Below are positions 24,533 to 32,849 of a stretch of DNA of 64,000 nt, in pieces. The translations under genes and the position numbers were made by a program. Source of the stretch: Pseudomonadota bacterium (GTDB lineage: Bacteria; Pseudomonadota; Alphaproteobacteria; Rhizobiales; Beijerinckiaceae); contig JAEXGT010000045.1 in NCBI GenBank assembly GCA_023450615.1, positions 1-64,000 of the forward strand, given 5' to 3'. The notes beneath the pieces were generated by a model. That model was given only the letters and a program-made list of their open reading frames with translations, did no database searches and was not told the origin of the DNA. The number at the start of each line of letters is the position of its first letter. Position 1 is the first letter of the stretch.

Positions 24533-24969
24533 AGGGAAGCACTCTTCATGAGCTTCTGGCGCCTCGGTGTAGAGGCGCACGCCCCAAACCTTTCGGTGGA
24601 CCCCTGATTGTCGTCGGTAACAGGGCGCACCAAGCTCATCTTGGTAACGCGTTGATTGCATACCGCTGAGGAGGAGTGATCAAGATCATATGTTTAGCAA
24701 GTTAGATAAGTTCCTCAGATTAGCTGCCACGATTCGCAACATTGGCTTTCTTCATCAGCGGCCAAAGGACGATCTTATGTGCGAAGGCCCGGCCACAAGG
24801 ATATTATGGCCGGGCCTGTGCCTACTATTCAGTGCCTGACAGTTTGTCAGAACGGATTTGATGGGCCTCTTCTCACCATTCTTGTGACTGCCCACCCACT
24901 GGTTGGAAATTTCTCATTTATTGGTGCGCGTTTCTCAATATTTGGTGGTCTGCGCACAGACACAGAGCG
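24533..24969. other. AT-richer scar between the AIPR remnant and gyrB
   Basis: No intact gene is seen in about 440 bp. GCGCCTC (24559-24565) pairs with GAGGCGC (24572-24578), and GGCCCGGCCA (24786-24795) pairs perfectly with TGGCCGGGCC (24807-24816); neither has a T-tract. At 24910-24960 repeated TTTCTCA...GGTG units lie directly against the gyrB stop, described separately. Confidence 0.55.
24910..24960. repeat. Tandem TTTCTCA/GGTG repeat resembling an IS21-type terminus
   Basis: Two near-identical units (TTTCTCATTTATTGGTG at 24910-24926 and TTTCTCAATATTTGGTG at 24931-24947) repeat at a 21-bp interval, followed by CTGCGCACAG. Read on the other strand they give TGAGAAA blocks after a TGTGCGCAGACC start, as in the multiply repeated ends of IS21-family elements. 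No istA/istB genes remain, so this would be a relic. The family assignment is from memory and moderate. Confidence 0.45.
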
Positions 24970-27396
24970 TTACACGTCGAGGTTCGCCACCGAGAGCGCG
25001 TTCTCCTGGATGAACTCGCGGCGGGGCTCCACCACGTCTCCCATGAGCTTCACGAACAGGTCGTCGGCATCGGTGGTGTCTTTCACCTTCACCTGCAGGA
25101 GCGAGCGAATCTCGCGGTCGAGTGTCGTCTCCCAGAGCTGCTGCGCGGTCATCTCGCCGAGGCCCTTGTAGCGTTGCAGCTGCAGGCCCTTGCGGCCGGA
25201 GGCGATGACGGCGTCGAACAGCGAGAGTGGTCCATCGATCTGGATCTCGTCGTTCTTGCGCACGAGCTTTGCGGGCTTGGCGTAGACGTCCTGAAGCGAC
25301 TTGGCGCGCTCATCCAGCTTCTTGGCTTCCTGGCTGGCGATCAGCGCCTGATCGAGAATGGTCGTCTGCGTCACGCCGCGCACGGTCCGCGAGAAGGCAT
25401 AGCCGCCTTCACGAACCTCACCGGCCCAGCCGCGTTCGAGTTCGTCCGAGATCGCGTCGAGGCGCGTGGCGATGTAAGCGGCAGCCTTGAGCCCCCGCTC
25501 CGCATCGTCCACAACATCGGGGCGCAGCGCATCGGCAATCGCCGCCTGCTCGACGGCCTTGCGGTTATAGCGCGTATGCAGGTTGCTCAGCACCTGACGC
25601 ACAAGGCGGGCTTCGTCGATCAGGCCCTTGAGCTGGTCGCCCTGGAATTCCACGCCGCTTTCGAGGCGAAGCGATGCGCCTTCGATGCCTGCATCGATCA
25701 GGTAATCCTCCAGCGCGCGCTCGTCCTTGAGATAGATCGAGGACTTGCCGCGGGTCGCCTTGTAGAGCGGCGGCTGCGCGATGTAGAGGTGCCCGCGCTC
25801 GATCAGCTCCGGCATCTGGCGGAAGAAGAAGGTGAGCAGCAGCGTGCGAATGTGCGAGCCGTCCACGTCCGCGTCCGTCATGATGATGATGCGGTGGTAG
25901 CGCAGCTTATCGAGGTTGAACTCCTCACGGCCGATGCCCGTGCCGAGCGCGGTGATCAGCGTGCCGATTTCCTGGCTGGACAGCATCTTGTCGAAGCGCG
26001 CGCGCTCCACATTCAGGATCTTGCCGCGCAGCGGAAGAACGGCCTGGAAGGAGCGGTCACGGCCCTGCTTGGCGGAGCCGCCGGCGGAGTCGCCCTCCAC
26101 GAGGATGAGTTCGCATTTCGACGGATCGCGCTCCTGGCAATCAGCGAGCTTGCCGGGCAGCGACGCGATGTCGAGCGCGCCCTTGCGGCGGGTGAGTTCG
26201 CGCGCCTTGCGGGCGGCCTCGCGCGCTGCGGCGGCTTCCACCACCTTGCCGACGAGGGTACGGGCTTCCTGCGGATGCTCTTCAAGCCAGTTGTTGAGAG
26301 CTTCGTTGACCACGTTCTCGACCGCGGGGCGAACCTCGGACGAGACGAGCTTGTCCTTGGTCTGCGAGGAGAACTTCGGGTCCGGCACCTTCACGGAGAC
26401 GACAGCGGTCAGGCCCTCGCGGCAATCGTCGCCGGTGAGCGAAACCTTTTCCTTCTTCGTGAGGCCGGAAGATTCCGCATAGCCGTTCACCTGACGGGTG
26501 AGCGCCGCGCGGAAGCCTGCAAGGTGCGTACCGCCGTCGCGCTGCGGGATGTTGTTGGTGAAGCAGAGCACGTTCTCGTGGTAGGAATCGTTCCACCAGA
26601 GCGCCACTTCCACGCCGATGCCGTCCTTCTCGGAGCGGATCATGACCGGCTGCTGAATCAGCGGGGTCTTGGCGCGGTCGAGATAGCGCACGAAGGCTTC
26701 CACGCCGCCCTCGTACATCAGCTCCTCGCGCTTGTGCTCCGCATGGCGCTTGTCGGTGAGAATGATGCGCACGCCCGAGTTCAGGAATGCCAGCTCGCGC
26801 AGGCGGTGCTCGAGGGTCGCGTAATCGTACTCCACCATGGTGAAGGTTTCGGTGGAGGCCAGGAAGGTCACTTCCGTGCCCTGGCGGCCATTGGCATCGC
26901 CTACGACAGCTAGCGGGGCCACCGAATCGCCGTGCCGGAATTCGATGAAATGCTCCTTGCCGTTGCGGAAGATGCGCAGCTTGAGCCAAGTGGACAATGC
27001 GTTCACCACGGATACGCCCACGCCGTGCAGGCCACCGGAGACCTTGTAGGAGTTCTGGTCGAACTTACCGCCCGCGTGGAGCTGGGTCATGATGACCTCG
27101 GCGGCCGAGATGCCCTCTCCAGAGTGGATATCGGTCGGGATGCCGCGTCCGTTGTCGGTGACGGTCACCGAGCCGTCGGCATTGAGCGTGACAGTAACTT
27201 CCGTAGCGTGACCGGCGAGGGCCTCGTCGATGGCGTTGTCCACCACCTCATAGACCATGTGGTGGAGGCCCGAGCCGTCATCGGTATCGCCGATATACAT
27301 GCCGGGCCGCTTGCGCACAGCGTCAAGGCCTTTGAGCACCTTGATCGAGTCGGCGCCATAAGCGTCGGCATTCACGTTGATAGCAGGTTCGGCCAT
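24970..27396 (-). CDS. gyrB: DNA gyrase subunit B
   Basis: This 808-residue protein has an N-terminal GHKL ATPase (VVDNAIDEAL, DNGRGIPTDIH, GGLHGVGVSVVNALS), a transducer domain, and a TOPRIM domain (EGDSAGGSAKQGRDRSFQAVLPLRGK, DADVDGSHIRTLLLTFFFRQMPELI). The tail RYKGLGEMTAQQLWETT is typical of GyrB. With GyrA it introduces negative supercoils using ATP. The start MAEPAIN at 27396 follows AAGGATCC; it is preceded by four membrane-protein genes that separate it from recF. The gene lies on the minus strand in line with dnaA, dnaN and recF. Confidence 0.97.
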   Translation of the reverse strand: MAEPAINVNADAYGADSIKVLKGLDAVRKRPGMYIGDTDDGSGLHHMVYEVVDNAIDEALAGHATEVTVTLNADGSVTVTDNGRGIPTDIHSGEGISAAEVIMTQLHAGGKFDQNSYKVSGGLHGVGVSVVNALSTWLKLRIFRNGKEHFIEFRHGDSVAPLAVVGDANGRQGTEVTFLASTETFTMVEYDYATLEHRLRELAFLNSGVRIILTDKRHAEHKREELMYEGGVEAFVRYLDRAKTPLIQQPVMIRSEKDGIGVEVALWWNDSYHENVLCFTNNIPQRDGGTHLAGFRAALTRQVNGYAESSGLTKKEKVSLTGDDCREGLTAVVSVKVPDPKFSSQTKDKLVSSEVRPAVENVVNEALNNWLEEHPQEARTLVGKVVEAAAAREAARKARELTRRKGALDIASLPGKLADCQERDPSKCELILVEGDSAGGSAKQGRDRSFQAVLPLRGKILNVERARFDKMLSSQEIGTLITALGTGIGREEFNLDKLRYHRIIIMTDADVDGSHIRTLLLTFFFRQMPELIERGHLYIAQPPLYKATRGKSSIYLKDERALEDYLIDAGIEGASLRLESGVEFQGDQLKGLIDEARLVRQVLSNLHTRYNRKAVEQAAIADALRPDVVDDAERGLKAAAYIATRLDAISDELERGWAGEVREGGYAFSRTVRGVTQTTILDQALIASQEAKKLDERAKSLQDVYAKPAKLVRKNDEIQIDGPLSLFDAVIASGRKGLQLQRYKGLGEMTAQQLWETTLDREIRSLLQVKVKDTTDADDLFVKLMGDVVEPRREFIQENALSVANLDV

Positions 27397-27487
27397 TTGG
27401 GATCCTTGCAAGGCGCAGCGGGAAAGAGTGAAGGTGCGCCAGGGTTTTGATTCGTCAGATCAGATATTTAGTGACGATTGGTTGAAA

Positions 27488-27519
27488 TTTCACCCCCGCG
27501 CGCCTACGCGCGCGTGAAA
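27488..27519. terminator. Imperfect hairpin between gyrB and the upstream small membrane gene
   Basis: TTTCAC (27488-27493) and GTGAAA (27514-27519) close a GC-rich stem containing GCGCGC-CTAC-GCGCGC. It lies downstream of the gene ending at 27552 on the minus strand and upstream of gyrB. It could terminate the upstream operon; the gyrB promoter must then lie between it and 27397. Confidence 0.45.
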
Positions 27520-27551
27520 AGGGGCATAAAAATCCACGGAAAAGTGCCGAA

Positions 27552-27797
27552 TCAGGGCTGCTGAGGGGCGGCCCGTTGTCTCAGGAGGGGCCAGAGGGCG
27601 CGGGCGGCGAGAGCCGCAAAGACGAGGGCCAACGCAGCCCAGATCAGACCTGCTGCCTCGGTCATCACGCCAGCCTCGCTATCGTAGCAACGGCCAAGCT
27701 CGTTGAAGCAGTCCCGCCAGCGCCAATAGCGCTCGTGAAAGGCAAAGGCGCAGGTAAGGCTCAGGCCAAGCCAGAGAGCGAGCCTTACGATTGTCAT
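27552..27797 (-). CDS. Small membrane protein of unknown function
   Basis: This 81-residue protein begins with a hydrophobic helix or signal peptide (VRLALWLGLSLTCAFAF) and has a second helix in AAGLIWAALALVFAALAARALWPLL. Between them a short loop contains two cysteines (CFNELGRCYD). I do not recognise a family. It lies 7 nt after the LysE-type gene and is probably co-transcribed. The size and hydropathy fit a real gene, but no homology can be cited. Confidence 0.6.
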   Translation of the reverse strand: MTIVRLALWLGLSLTCAFAFHERYWRWRDCFNELGRCYDSEAGVMTEAAGLIWAALALVFAALAARALWPLLRQRAAPQQP

Positions 27798-27804
27798 GTG
27801 CCCC

Positions 27805-28419
27805 TCAGCGGGCCGCCACAGCCGCCGCCGCGCCTGCCATGACCGTGCCGGTGAACCGGTTGAGCCTGCGGATGGCGCCAGGGGTGGTGAAGAGCCGGCG
27901 CGCCCGGGAGGCGAGCACGATATAGCCGCCGAACACTACCGCCAGCACGGCCAAGGTCGCCAAGGCCAGCTCCAGATAGCCGAGCACCGTGATCCGGGTG
28001 AGATCGAGGAAGGTGGGCAGGAGCGCGAGGTAAAACACGATGGTTTTTGGATTCCCCAGCGTCAGAGCCAGCCCGCCGAGCAGCAGCTTCAGCGGATGCT
28101 CCGCCTTTTCCTCGGCAGCGATCTCCCGCGCCGTCGCAGGAGCCGTCCAGAGCTTGTAGGCGATGTAGAGCAGATAGGCCGCGCCTGCATATTTCACGAC
28201 CAGGAACACCCCATGGAAGGTCTGCGCCAGAGCCGCCAGACCAAGCACCGCGAAGGTGAGCCAGACCACGTCGCCCAACGCGATCCCGATGCTGAAGGGA
28301 ATAGCTCCCCTCGGGCCCCGCCCCAGCACCCGCGCCACGATGGCGGCGATGCCTGGACCCGGCGAAGCGGCGGCGATGAAGAGGGCGGACGAGAACAGGA
28401 TGAGGCCTGCGGGTTCCAT
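27805..28419 (-). CDS. LysE/RhtB-family amino-acid exporter
   Basis: This 204-residue protein has six predicted helices, with the LysE family N-terminal motif AAASPGPGIAAIVARVLGRGPRGAI and a conserved LGNPKTIVFYLALLPTFLD in the middle. Members export lysine, threonine, homoserine lactone or cysteine pathway metabolites across the inner membrane; the substrate cannot be inferred. It lies in the block inserted between recF and gyrB. Confidence 0.85.
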   Translation of the reverse strand: MEPAGLILFSSALFIAAASPGPGIAAIVARVLGRGPRGAIPFSIGIALGDVVWLTFAVLGLAALAQTFHGVFLVVKYAGAAYLLYIAYKLWTAPATAREIAAEEKAEHPLKLLLGGLALTLGNPKTIVFYLALLPTFLDLTRITVLGYLELALATLAVLAVVFGGYIVLASRARRLFTTPGAIRRLNRFTGTVMAGAAAAVAAR

Positions 28420-28551
28420 GGCGATACCGGCGAAAGAAATGGTGTTGCGCCTTCCTTATAGGCCGGAGCAGCGTCCCATACCATCAACGAGTTTTGATGT
28501 GTTCGATCACACCGGGCGAAACCTGCAGCACATTGGCCCTGCTCTCTATGG

Positions 28552-29283
28552 CTAAGAAAGAAGCGCCAGGAGGAGCAGGAGTCCGGCATAGACCGTATTC
28601 GTGACCATGCTGGCCAGGATTGCGTGCTCCAGTGCCTTGGACACATAGAGCCAGCCATAGAAGAGGCCCACGGCAACACCGATCCCTTCATAAAAAAGGA
28701 TCGGCCATGAGATCGGGCTGCCCATGCTCAACGATACGAGGGCCGTCAACAGAGGCGGGATCAGAAGAGCTGCCCACGTCAACGAAGCGGGGCGAGGGTT
28801 GCCTGCCGTGGAGCCGCCCAGCCACAAAATCAATGTCACCAGCCCAAACCGCAGGATCAGCTCGCAGGTGATCGCATAAAAGGTGATGCCGAGCACGGTA
28901 TCGGACCAGAAGGTTCGGGATGGATCCAGACGATCTGCGTATCTCGCAATCTCCCAATATGTTTCGGGAGAAAGCCACCATGTCAGCAGGGAGATCTCGA
29001 TAAGACATACGCCGACGATGCAGGCGAGATCGACGGTGCGCAGCCAATGTTGTGGCTCGGAGGGAGCCGGTTCATTCCGCACCCGGCGCAGGATCAGGGA
29101 AACGATGCCCACTCTCTCCGCAAGCGCGACGCCGACCGCGACCATTCCGGAAAGGACTGCGCTCAGCACAACCCCTGTGCTTAACGGCGACAAAGCCTCG
29201 GGATGATTGCTCGGGAACAGAAAGAGCGGAATCGCTTCCAGAAGACCGAGGCCGAGGAGCGCGAAAAATGGCCTGCTAAACAC
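28552..29283 (-). CDS. Polytopic membrane protein, degenerate CPBP-like, tandem paralogue A
   Basis: This 243-residue protein has about seven hydrophobic helices. A TCELILRFGLVT segment and a later YGWLYVSKALEHAILASMVTN segment resemble motifs 1 and 3 of CPBP/Rce1 intramembrane proteases (EExxxR and HxxxN), but the second Glu of motif 1 is missing and histidines are displaced, so proteolytic activity is doubtful. Its start overlaps the stop of a paralogue by 8 nt. The family assignment is tentative. Confidence 0.6.
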   Translation of the reverse strand: MFSRPFFALLGLGLLEAIPLFLFPSNHPEALSPLSTGVVLSAVLSGMVAVGVALAERVGIVSLILRRVRNEPAPSEPQHWLRTVDLACIVGVCLIEISLLTWWLSPETYWEIARYADRLDPSRTFWSDTVLGITFYAITCELILRFGLVTLILWLGGSTAGNPRPASLTWAALLIPPLLTALVSLSMGSPISWPILFYEGIGVAVGLFYGWLYVSKALEHAILASMVTNTVYAGLLLLLALLS

Positions 29284-30013
29284 CGAGATAATCCCAGAGC
29301 GGGCGCAAGGCGACGATCAGAGCGGGAAACCACATGAGGGCCAGAAGGCCATGCTCCAGGGTGCGTGTCACATAAAGCCACGCGCATACGATCGTTGCCA
29401 CGCTCCAGGCCAGGATATCGGCTGCCACGGCAAGATCGAACGGATAGTCGAGATAGGGGGACAGAAGAGCGATCAATCCCAGGCCGAGACCTTCGATGAC
29501 AAAGATCGCGGCGGCTAAAGCGAAGGTTCGCCGCGCCTCTCCGAAGACCTTAAGGCAAATCCAGGCAAGGATGTTCAGCAATCCAATCCAGCAGAGAAGG
29601 GCGGTGGCAAGAAGCTCCGCAGCCAGCTGGATGCCGTCTGCCACGGTTGTGTCGTGCCAATGCTTCTCGGTTGAAAAGGATTGGGGCGACAGAGCCTGAA
29701 TGGCGCCTGAGGCGAGCACGGCCAGGAGACAGACGACAAGGCCGATGAAAACAGTGCTTACCCACTGTCCCGCGATCGGTTGAGCATGTCCGCGTGCCTT
29801 GTCGAGGATATAGCTGCGAAGACCGACTTTCGGTGCCGCGACCACACCTCCCGCGAGCAGGATGAAAGGGATCGCGAGGATGAGTAGAAGACCGGTTGCC
29901 AGGATCGAGAAATCGATCTCGACGCCCTCGAAAGTTCCACCCAGGATGAATGCACAGGCAAGCGATACACCGAATGCGGCGAAAGCGATCAGGATGGCAA
30001 GGGTAATGCGCAA
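29276..30013 (-). CDS. Polytopic membrane protein, degenerate CPBP-like, tandem paralogue B
   Basis: This 245-residue protein has a similar hydropathy profile to the downstream neighbour and shares the C-terminal pattern (AWLYVTRTLEHGLLALM versus GWLYVSKALEHAILASM). The two likely arose by tandem duplication. It lacks the EExxxR motif altogether. Both are on the minus strand just after recF (76 bp), with an 8-nt overlap between them. Function unknown. Confidence 0.6.
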   Translation of the reverse strand: MRITLAILIAFAAFGVSLACAFILGGTFEGVEIDFSILATGLLLILAIPFILLAGGVVAAPKVGLRSYILDKARGHAQPIAGQWVSTVFIGLVVCLLAVLASGAIQALSPQSFSTEKHWHDTTVADGIQLAAELLATALLCWIGLLNILAWICLKVFGEARRTFALAAAIFVIEGLGLGLIALLSPYLDYPFDLAVAADILAWSVATIVCAWLYVTRTLEHGLLALMWFPALIVALRPLWDYLGV

Positions 30014-30089
30014 GGAATCGGCCCCATTGAAACGGGCCGCATCCTTGTCGGGATCGCGCAGCAGGCAAACTCCACGAATGAAGAGGTGT

Positions 30090-31244
30090 TCAGGAGAGCG
30101 GTTCGATCAGACCGGGTGAAACCTGCAGCACGTCCGCACGGCCTTCGAGTTCAGCAAATAGGCTCGGATCTGCCCCCGTCATCCAGACTTGACCGCCCAG
30201 CGCTTCCAAAGCCGAGAAGAGGCCTGCGCGGCGGCGGGGATCTAGATGGGCGGCGACCTCGTCGAGGAGCACGAAAGGCGCGATGCCGCTCATGCTGGCG
30301 ACGAGCTGCGCATGGGCGAGAACGAGGCCGATGAGGAGCGCCTTCTGTTCGCCGGTGGAGGCGGTGTTGGCGGGAATATCCTTCGGCCCGTGGCGCACGA
30401 GAAGGTCGGAGGCCTGCGGACCAACGAGGGTGCGTCCGGCGGCGCGGTCGCGCGGGCGGTTGTCGCGAAGGATCGCGCGATAGCGGTCTTCCGCATCCAC
30501 GGCGGGGAGCGTGGCGACGAGGCTGTCGATCTCGCCTTCTAACCCCATCGTCGCGAAGGGAAAGGGTGAGTCTTCCGCGCGGGTTTCGAGGATGAGCGAC
30601 GCCAGCCGTTCCACGGTCTCGCGCCGCGCCGCGGCAACGGCGATGGCGAGCTCAGCCACTTCGCGCTCCAATGCATCGAGCCACAAGCGGTCGTCTGGGT
30701 TTTCCTCCAGCACGCGGTTGCGGGAGCGCAGCGCGCGTTCCAGCGCGTTCACCCGTGTCCCATGCTCCGCATCGACGGCGAGGACAAGGCGGTCGAGAAA
30801 ACGGCGGCGGTCGCCTGCGGGACCGCGAAACAGCGCGTCGAGATCGGGGGTCAGCCAGACTACGCGCAGATACTCGGCAAAGGCCGTCGGCGATGAAGCC
30901 GTCGATCCGTCGATGCGGCAGACGCGTGAGGCGCGGGAATTCTCGGCAGCCGGTTCCAGGCCCGTGCCGAGGCGATGCTCGCCGAAGGGCGCGTCGAGGG
31001 TGAGCGAGACGGCGAATGAGCCCGGGCCGCCCTGGCGGGCCATGTCGCCCAGTTCCGCGCGGCGCAGGCCGCGTCCCGGCATGAAAAGGGAGATCGCCTC
31101 CAGCACATTCGTCTTGCCCGCGCCGTTCTCGCCCACCAGCGCGACCAGCTGGCGCGAGATGGGGAGATCCAGGCTCGCATAGGTGCGAAAATCCTGAAGG
31201 ATCAGACGGGCGATTCGGGAAGCGGAAACGGGAGCGGAGGACAT
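30090..31244 (-). CDS. recF: DNA replication and repair protein RecF
   Basis: This 384-residue SMC-like ATPase has Walker A GENGAGKTN (residues 38-46), the ABC signature STGEQKALLIGLVLAHAQL and Walker B PFVLLDEVAAHLD near the C-terminus. RecF loads RecA at gaps with RecO and RecR. Position three in the dnaA-dnaN-recF order supports it. It is separated from dnaN by a 324-bp repeat-bearing spacer, so it likely has its own promoter. Confidence 0.95.
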   Translation of the reverse strand: MSSAPVSASRIARLILQDFRTYASLDLPISRQLVALVGENGAGKTNVLEAISLFMPGRGLRRAELGDMARQGGPGSFAVSLTLDAPFGEHRLGTGLEPAAENSRASRVCRIDGSTASSPTAFAEYLRVVWLTPDLDALFRGPAGDRRRFLDRLVLAVDAEHGTRVNALERALRSRNRVLEENPDDRLWLDALEREVAELAIAVAAARRETVERLASLILETRAEDSPFPFATMGLEGEIDSLVATLPAVDAEDRYRAILRDNRPRDRAAGRTLVGPQASDLLVRHGPKDIPANTASTGEQKALLIGLVLAHAQLVASMSGIAPFVLLDEVAAHLDPRRRAGLFSALEALGGQVWMTGADPSLFAELEGRADVLQVSPGLIEPLS

Positions 31245-31351
31245 GCGCCCCCTTCTTTCAGGAGCGGGCGCGAAAGATCAAGCGTTGGCGCGGACAAAGC
31301 GTGGTTTCGATCGTCGCGAGGTGGGTTCAACGCCGGCTCCATTGCCTCTCA

Positions 31352-31450
31352 CCTCATCCTGAGGAGGCACGAAGTGCCATCTTGAAGGAGGATCCAGTGC
31401 CCTCTGGAGGCCTCCTTCGAGACGCAGCTGCGCTGCTCCTCAGGATGAGG
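31352..31450. repeat. Interspersed repeat copy 1 with 15-bp terminal inverted repeats
   Basis: CCTCATCCTGAGGAG (31352-31366) and CTCCTCAGGATGAGG (31436-31450) are perfect inverted ends of a ~100-bp palindromic unit. About 44 bp of its right half is identical, in inverted orientation, to the left part of the copy at 48527-48628. This type of unit is common between genes in related Rhizobiales genomes. Confidence 0.85.
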
Positions 31451-31470
31451 TTTATGGGCCTCAAACGAAA

Positions 31471-31553
31471 ATCACCGGCACAAGGCCGGTGATGACGAGG
31501 AGATTCATCCTGAAAACGATCCCGGGTTCTGCTGCGCAGCCCCGGGATGACGC
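31471..31553. repeat. Short companion repeats (ATCACCGGC hairpin and CCCGGGATGACG unit)
   Basis: ATCACCGGC (31471-31479) pairs with GCCGGTGAT (31485-31493). The string GGCACAAGGCCGGTGATGAC recurs at about 48656-48675, and CCCGGGATGACG at 31542-31553 recurs near 37583. They form a composite of short interspersed repeats in the recF-dnaN spacer. Confidence 0.65.
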
Positions 31554-31568
31554 TTGTATCAGCGATGC

Positions 31569-32687
31569 TTACACGCGCATCGGCATCAGCACGTAGAGCG
31601 CGGCTGCGCCTTCGCGATCCTGGATGACCGTAGGCGAGCCGGGATCGGCAAGCTTGAACAGGGCCGTATCGCCGTCGAGCTGGGCCGTGATGTCGAGGAG
31701 ATAGCGGGCGTTGAAGCCGATATCGATGGGAGCGTTGTCGTAATCGACCTCGATCTCTTCCGTCGCGCTGCCCGAATCCGGGTTGTTCACGGTGAGCGTC
31801 AGACGGCCATCGGCGAGCGCCAGCTTCACCGCGCGGCCACGCTCCGAGGAGATCGTGGAGACGCGGTCCACGGCTTTGGCGAAATCGCCGCGCTCGACCA
31901 CGAGAACCTTGTCGTTGCCGGCGGGAATGACGCGCTGGTAATCCGGGAAGGTGCCGTCGATGAGCTTGGAGGTCAGCACCACGCCGTCAAAAGTCAGGCG
32001 CACCTTGGCCGGCGAGAGCTCGACATGGATATTCTCCGAGCCGTCCTCGACGAGCTTGACGATCTCGGCCACGGCCTTGCGCGGAATGATCACGCCGGGC
32101 ATGCCTTCCGAGCCGGTGGGAGCGGGCAGCTCCACGCGGGCGAGGCGGTGGCCGTCGGTGGCGACGGCGCGCATGACCAGCGATCCGCCGGCATCGATGG
32201 TGTGGAGATAGATGCCGTTGAGATAATAACGGGTCTCTTCCGTCGAAATCGCGAACTGGGTCTTCTCGATGAGCTTCTTGAGGTCGGCCGCCGCGAGGCT
32301 GAAGCTGTGCGGCAGGTCGCCGGCGGCGAGATCCGGGAAGTCGCTTTCAGGAAGAGCCTGCAGCATGAAGCGCGAGCGGCCCGAGCGGATCTGCATCTGG
32401 CCCATATCGGCCGTCATTTCCAGGGATACCTGCGCGCCGTCGGGCAGCTTGCGCACGATGTCGTAGATCATGTAGGCGGGCACCGTCGTGGAGCCGGCTT
32501 CCGTGATCTCGGCGGGGATCGTCTCCGTCACCTCGATATCGAGGTCGGTGGCCCGCAGGCGCAGGGCGCCGTCCTCGGCCCGCAGGAGCACGTTCGACAG
32601 GATCGGAATGGTGTTGCGGCGCTCGACGACGCGGTGCACGTGACCCAGCGCCTTCAGAAGAGCGGCGCGCTCAACAGTAACTCTCAT
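31569..32687 (-). CDS. dnaN: DNA polymerase III subunit beta (sliding clamp)
   Basis: This 372-residue protein is a beta clamp with three topologically similar domains; it begins MRVTVERAALLKALGHVHRVVERRNTIPILSNV and ends with ALYVLMPMRV, the usual MPMR-type C-terminus of the hydrophobic-cleft domain. It encircles DNA and tethers Pol III and other clamp-binding proteins. The gene is downstream of dnaA, 162 bp apart, in the canonical order. Confidence 0.97.
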   Translation of the reverse strand: MRVTVERAALLKALGHVHRVVERRNTIPILSNVLLRAEDGALRLRATDLDIEVTETIPAEITEAGSTTVPAYMIYDIVRKLPDGAQVSLEMTADMGQMQIRSGRSRFMLQALPESDFPDLAAGDLPHSFSLAAADLKKLIEKTQFAISTEETRYYLNGIYLHTIDAGGSLVMRAVATDGHRLARVELPAPTGSEGMPGVIIPRKAVAEIVKLVEDGSENIHVELSPAKVRLTFDGVVLTSKLIDGTFPDYQRVIPAGNDKVLVVERGDFAKAVDRVSTISSERGRAVKLALADGRLTLTVNNPDSGSATEEIEVDYDNAPIDIGFNARYLLDITAQLDGDTALFKLADPGSPTVIQDREGAAALYVLMPMRV

Positions 32688-32849
32688 AACGCGACACCTA
32701 TTGTCGGTGAAATTCTTGTTCTTACGGAAACCTTTGGCCTGCCGCGTGAAGCGACAAGCGAGGCGGCAAGATTGGCGTTTGTTGCCGGAGAAAGCAAGCC
32801 ATGTGCTGGCTTGCCCCGAACACGCCGCTCCGCCGCCCGGATAAGGGGA

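Noticed and set aside
24786..24816. GGCCCGGCCA/TGGCCGGGCC hairpin as a gyrB terminator
   Set aside because: It is about 150 bp beyond the gyrB stop and has no T-tract on the minus strand. It may be a terminator but cannot be called.
25174..26913. 579-codon open frame antisense to gyrB on the plus strand
   Set aside because: It lies wholly within gyrB in the mirror frame of a high-GC gene, has no ribosome-binding site and shows low-complexity Ala/Arg/Leu-rich composition.
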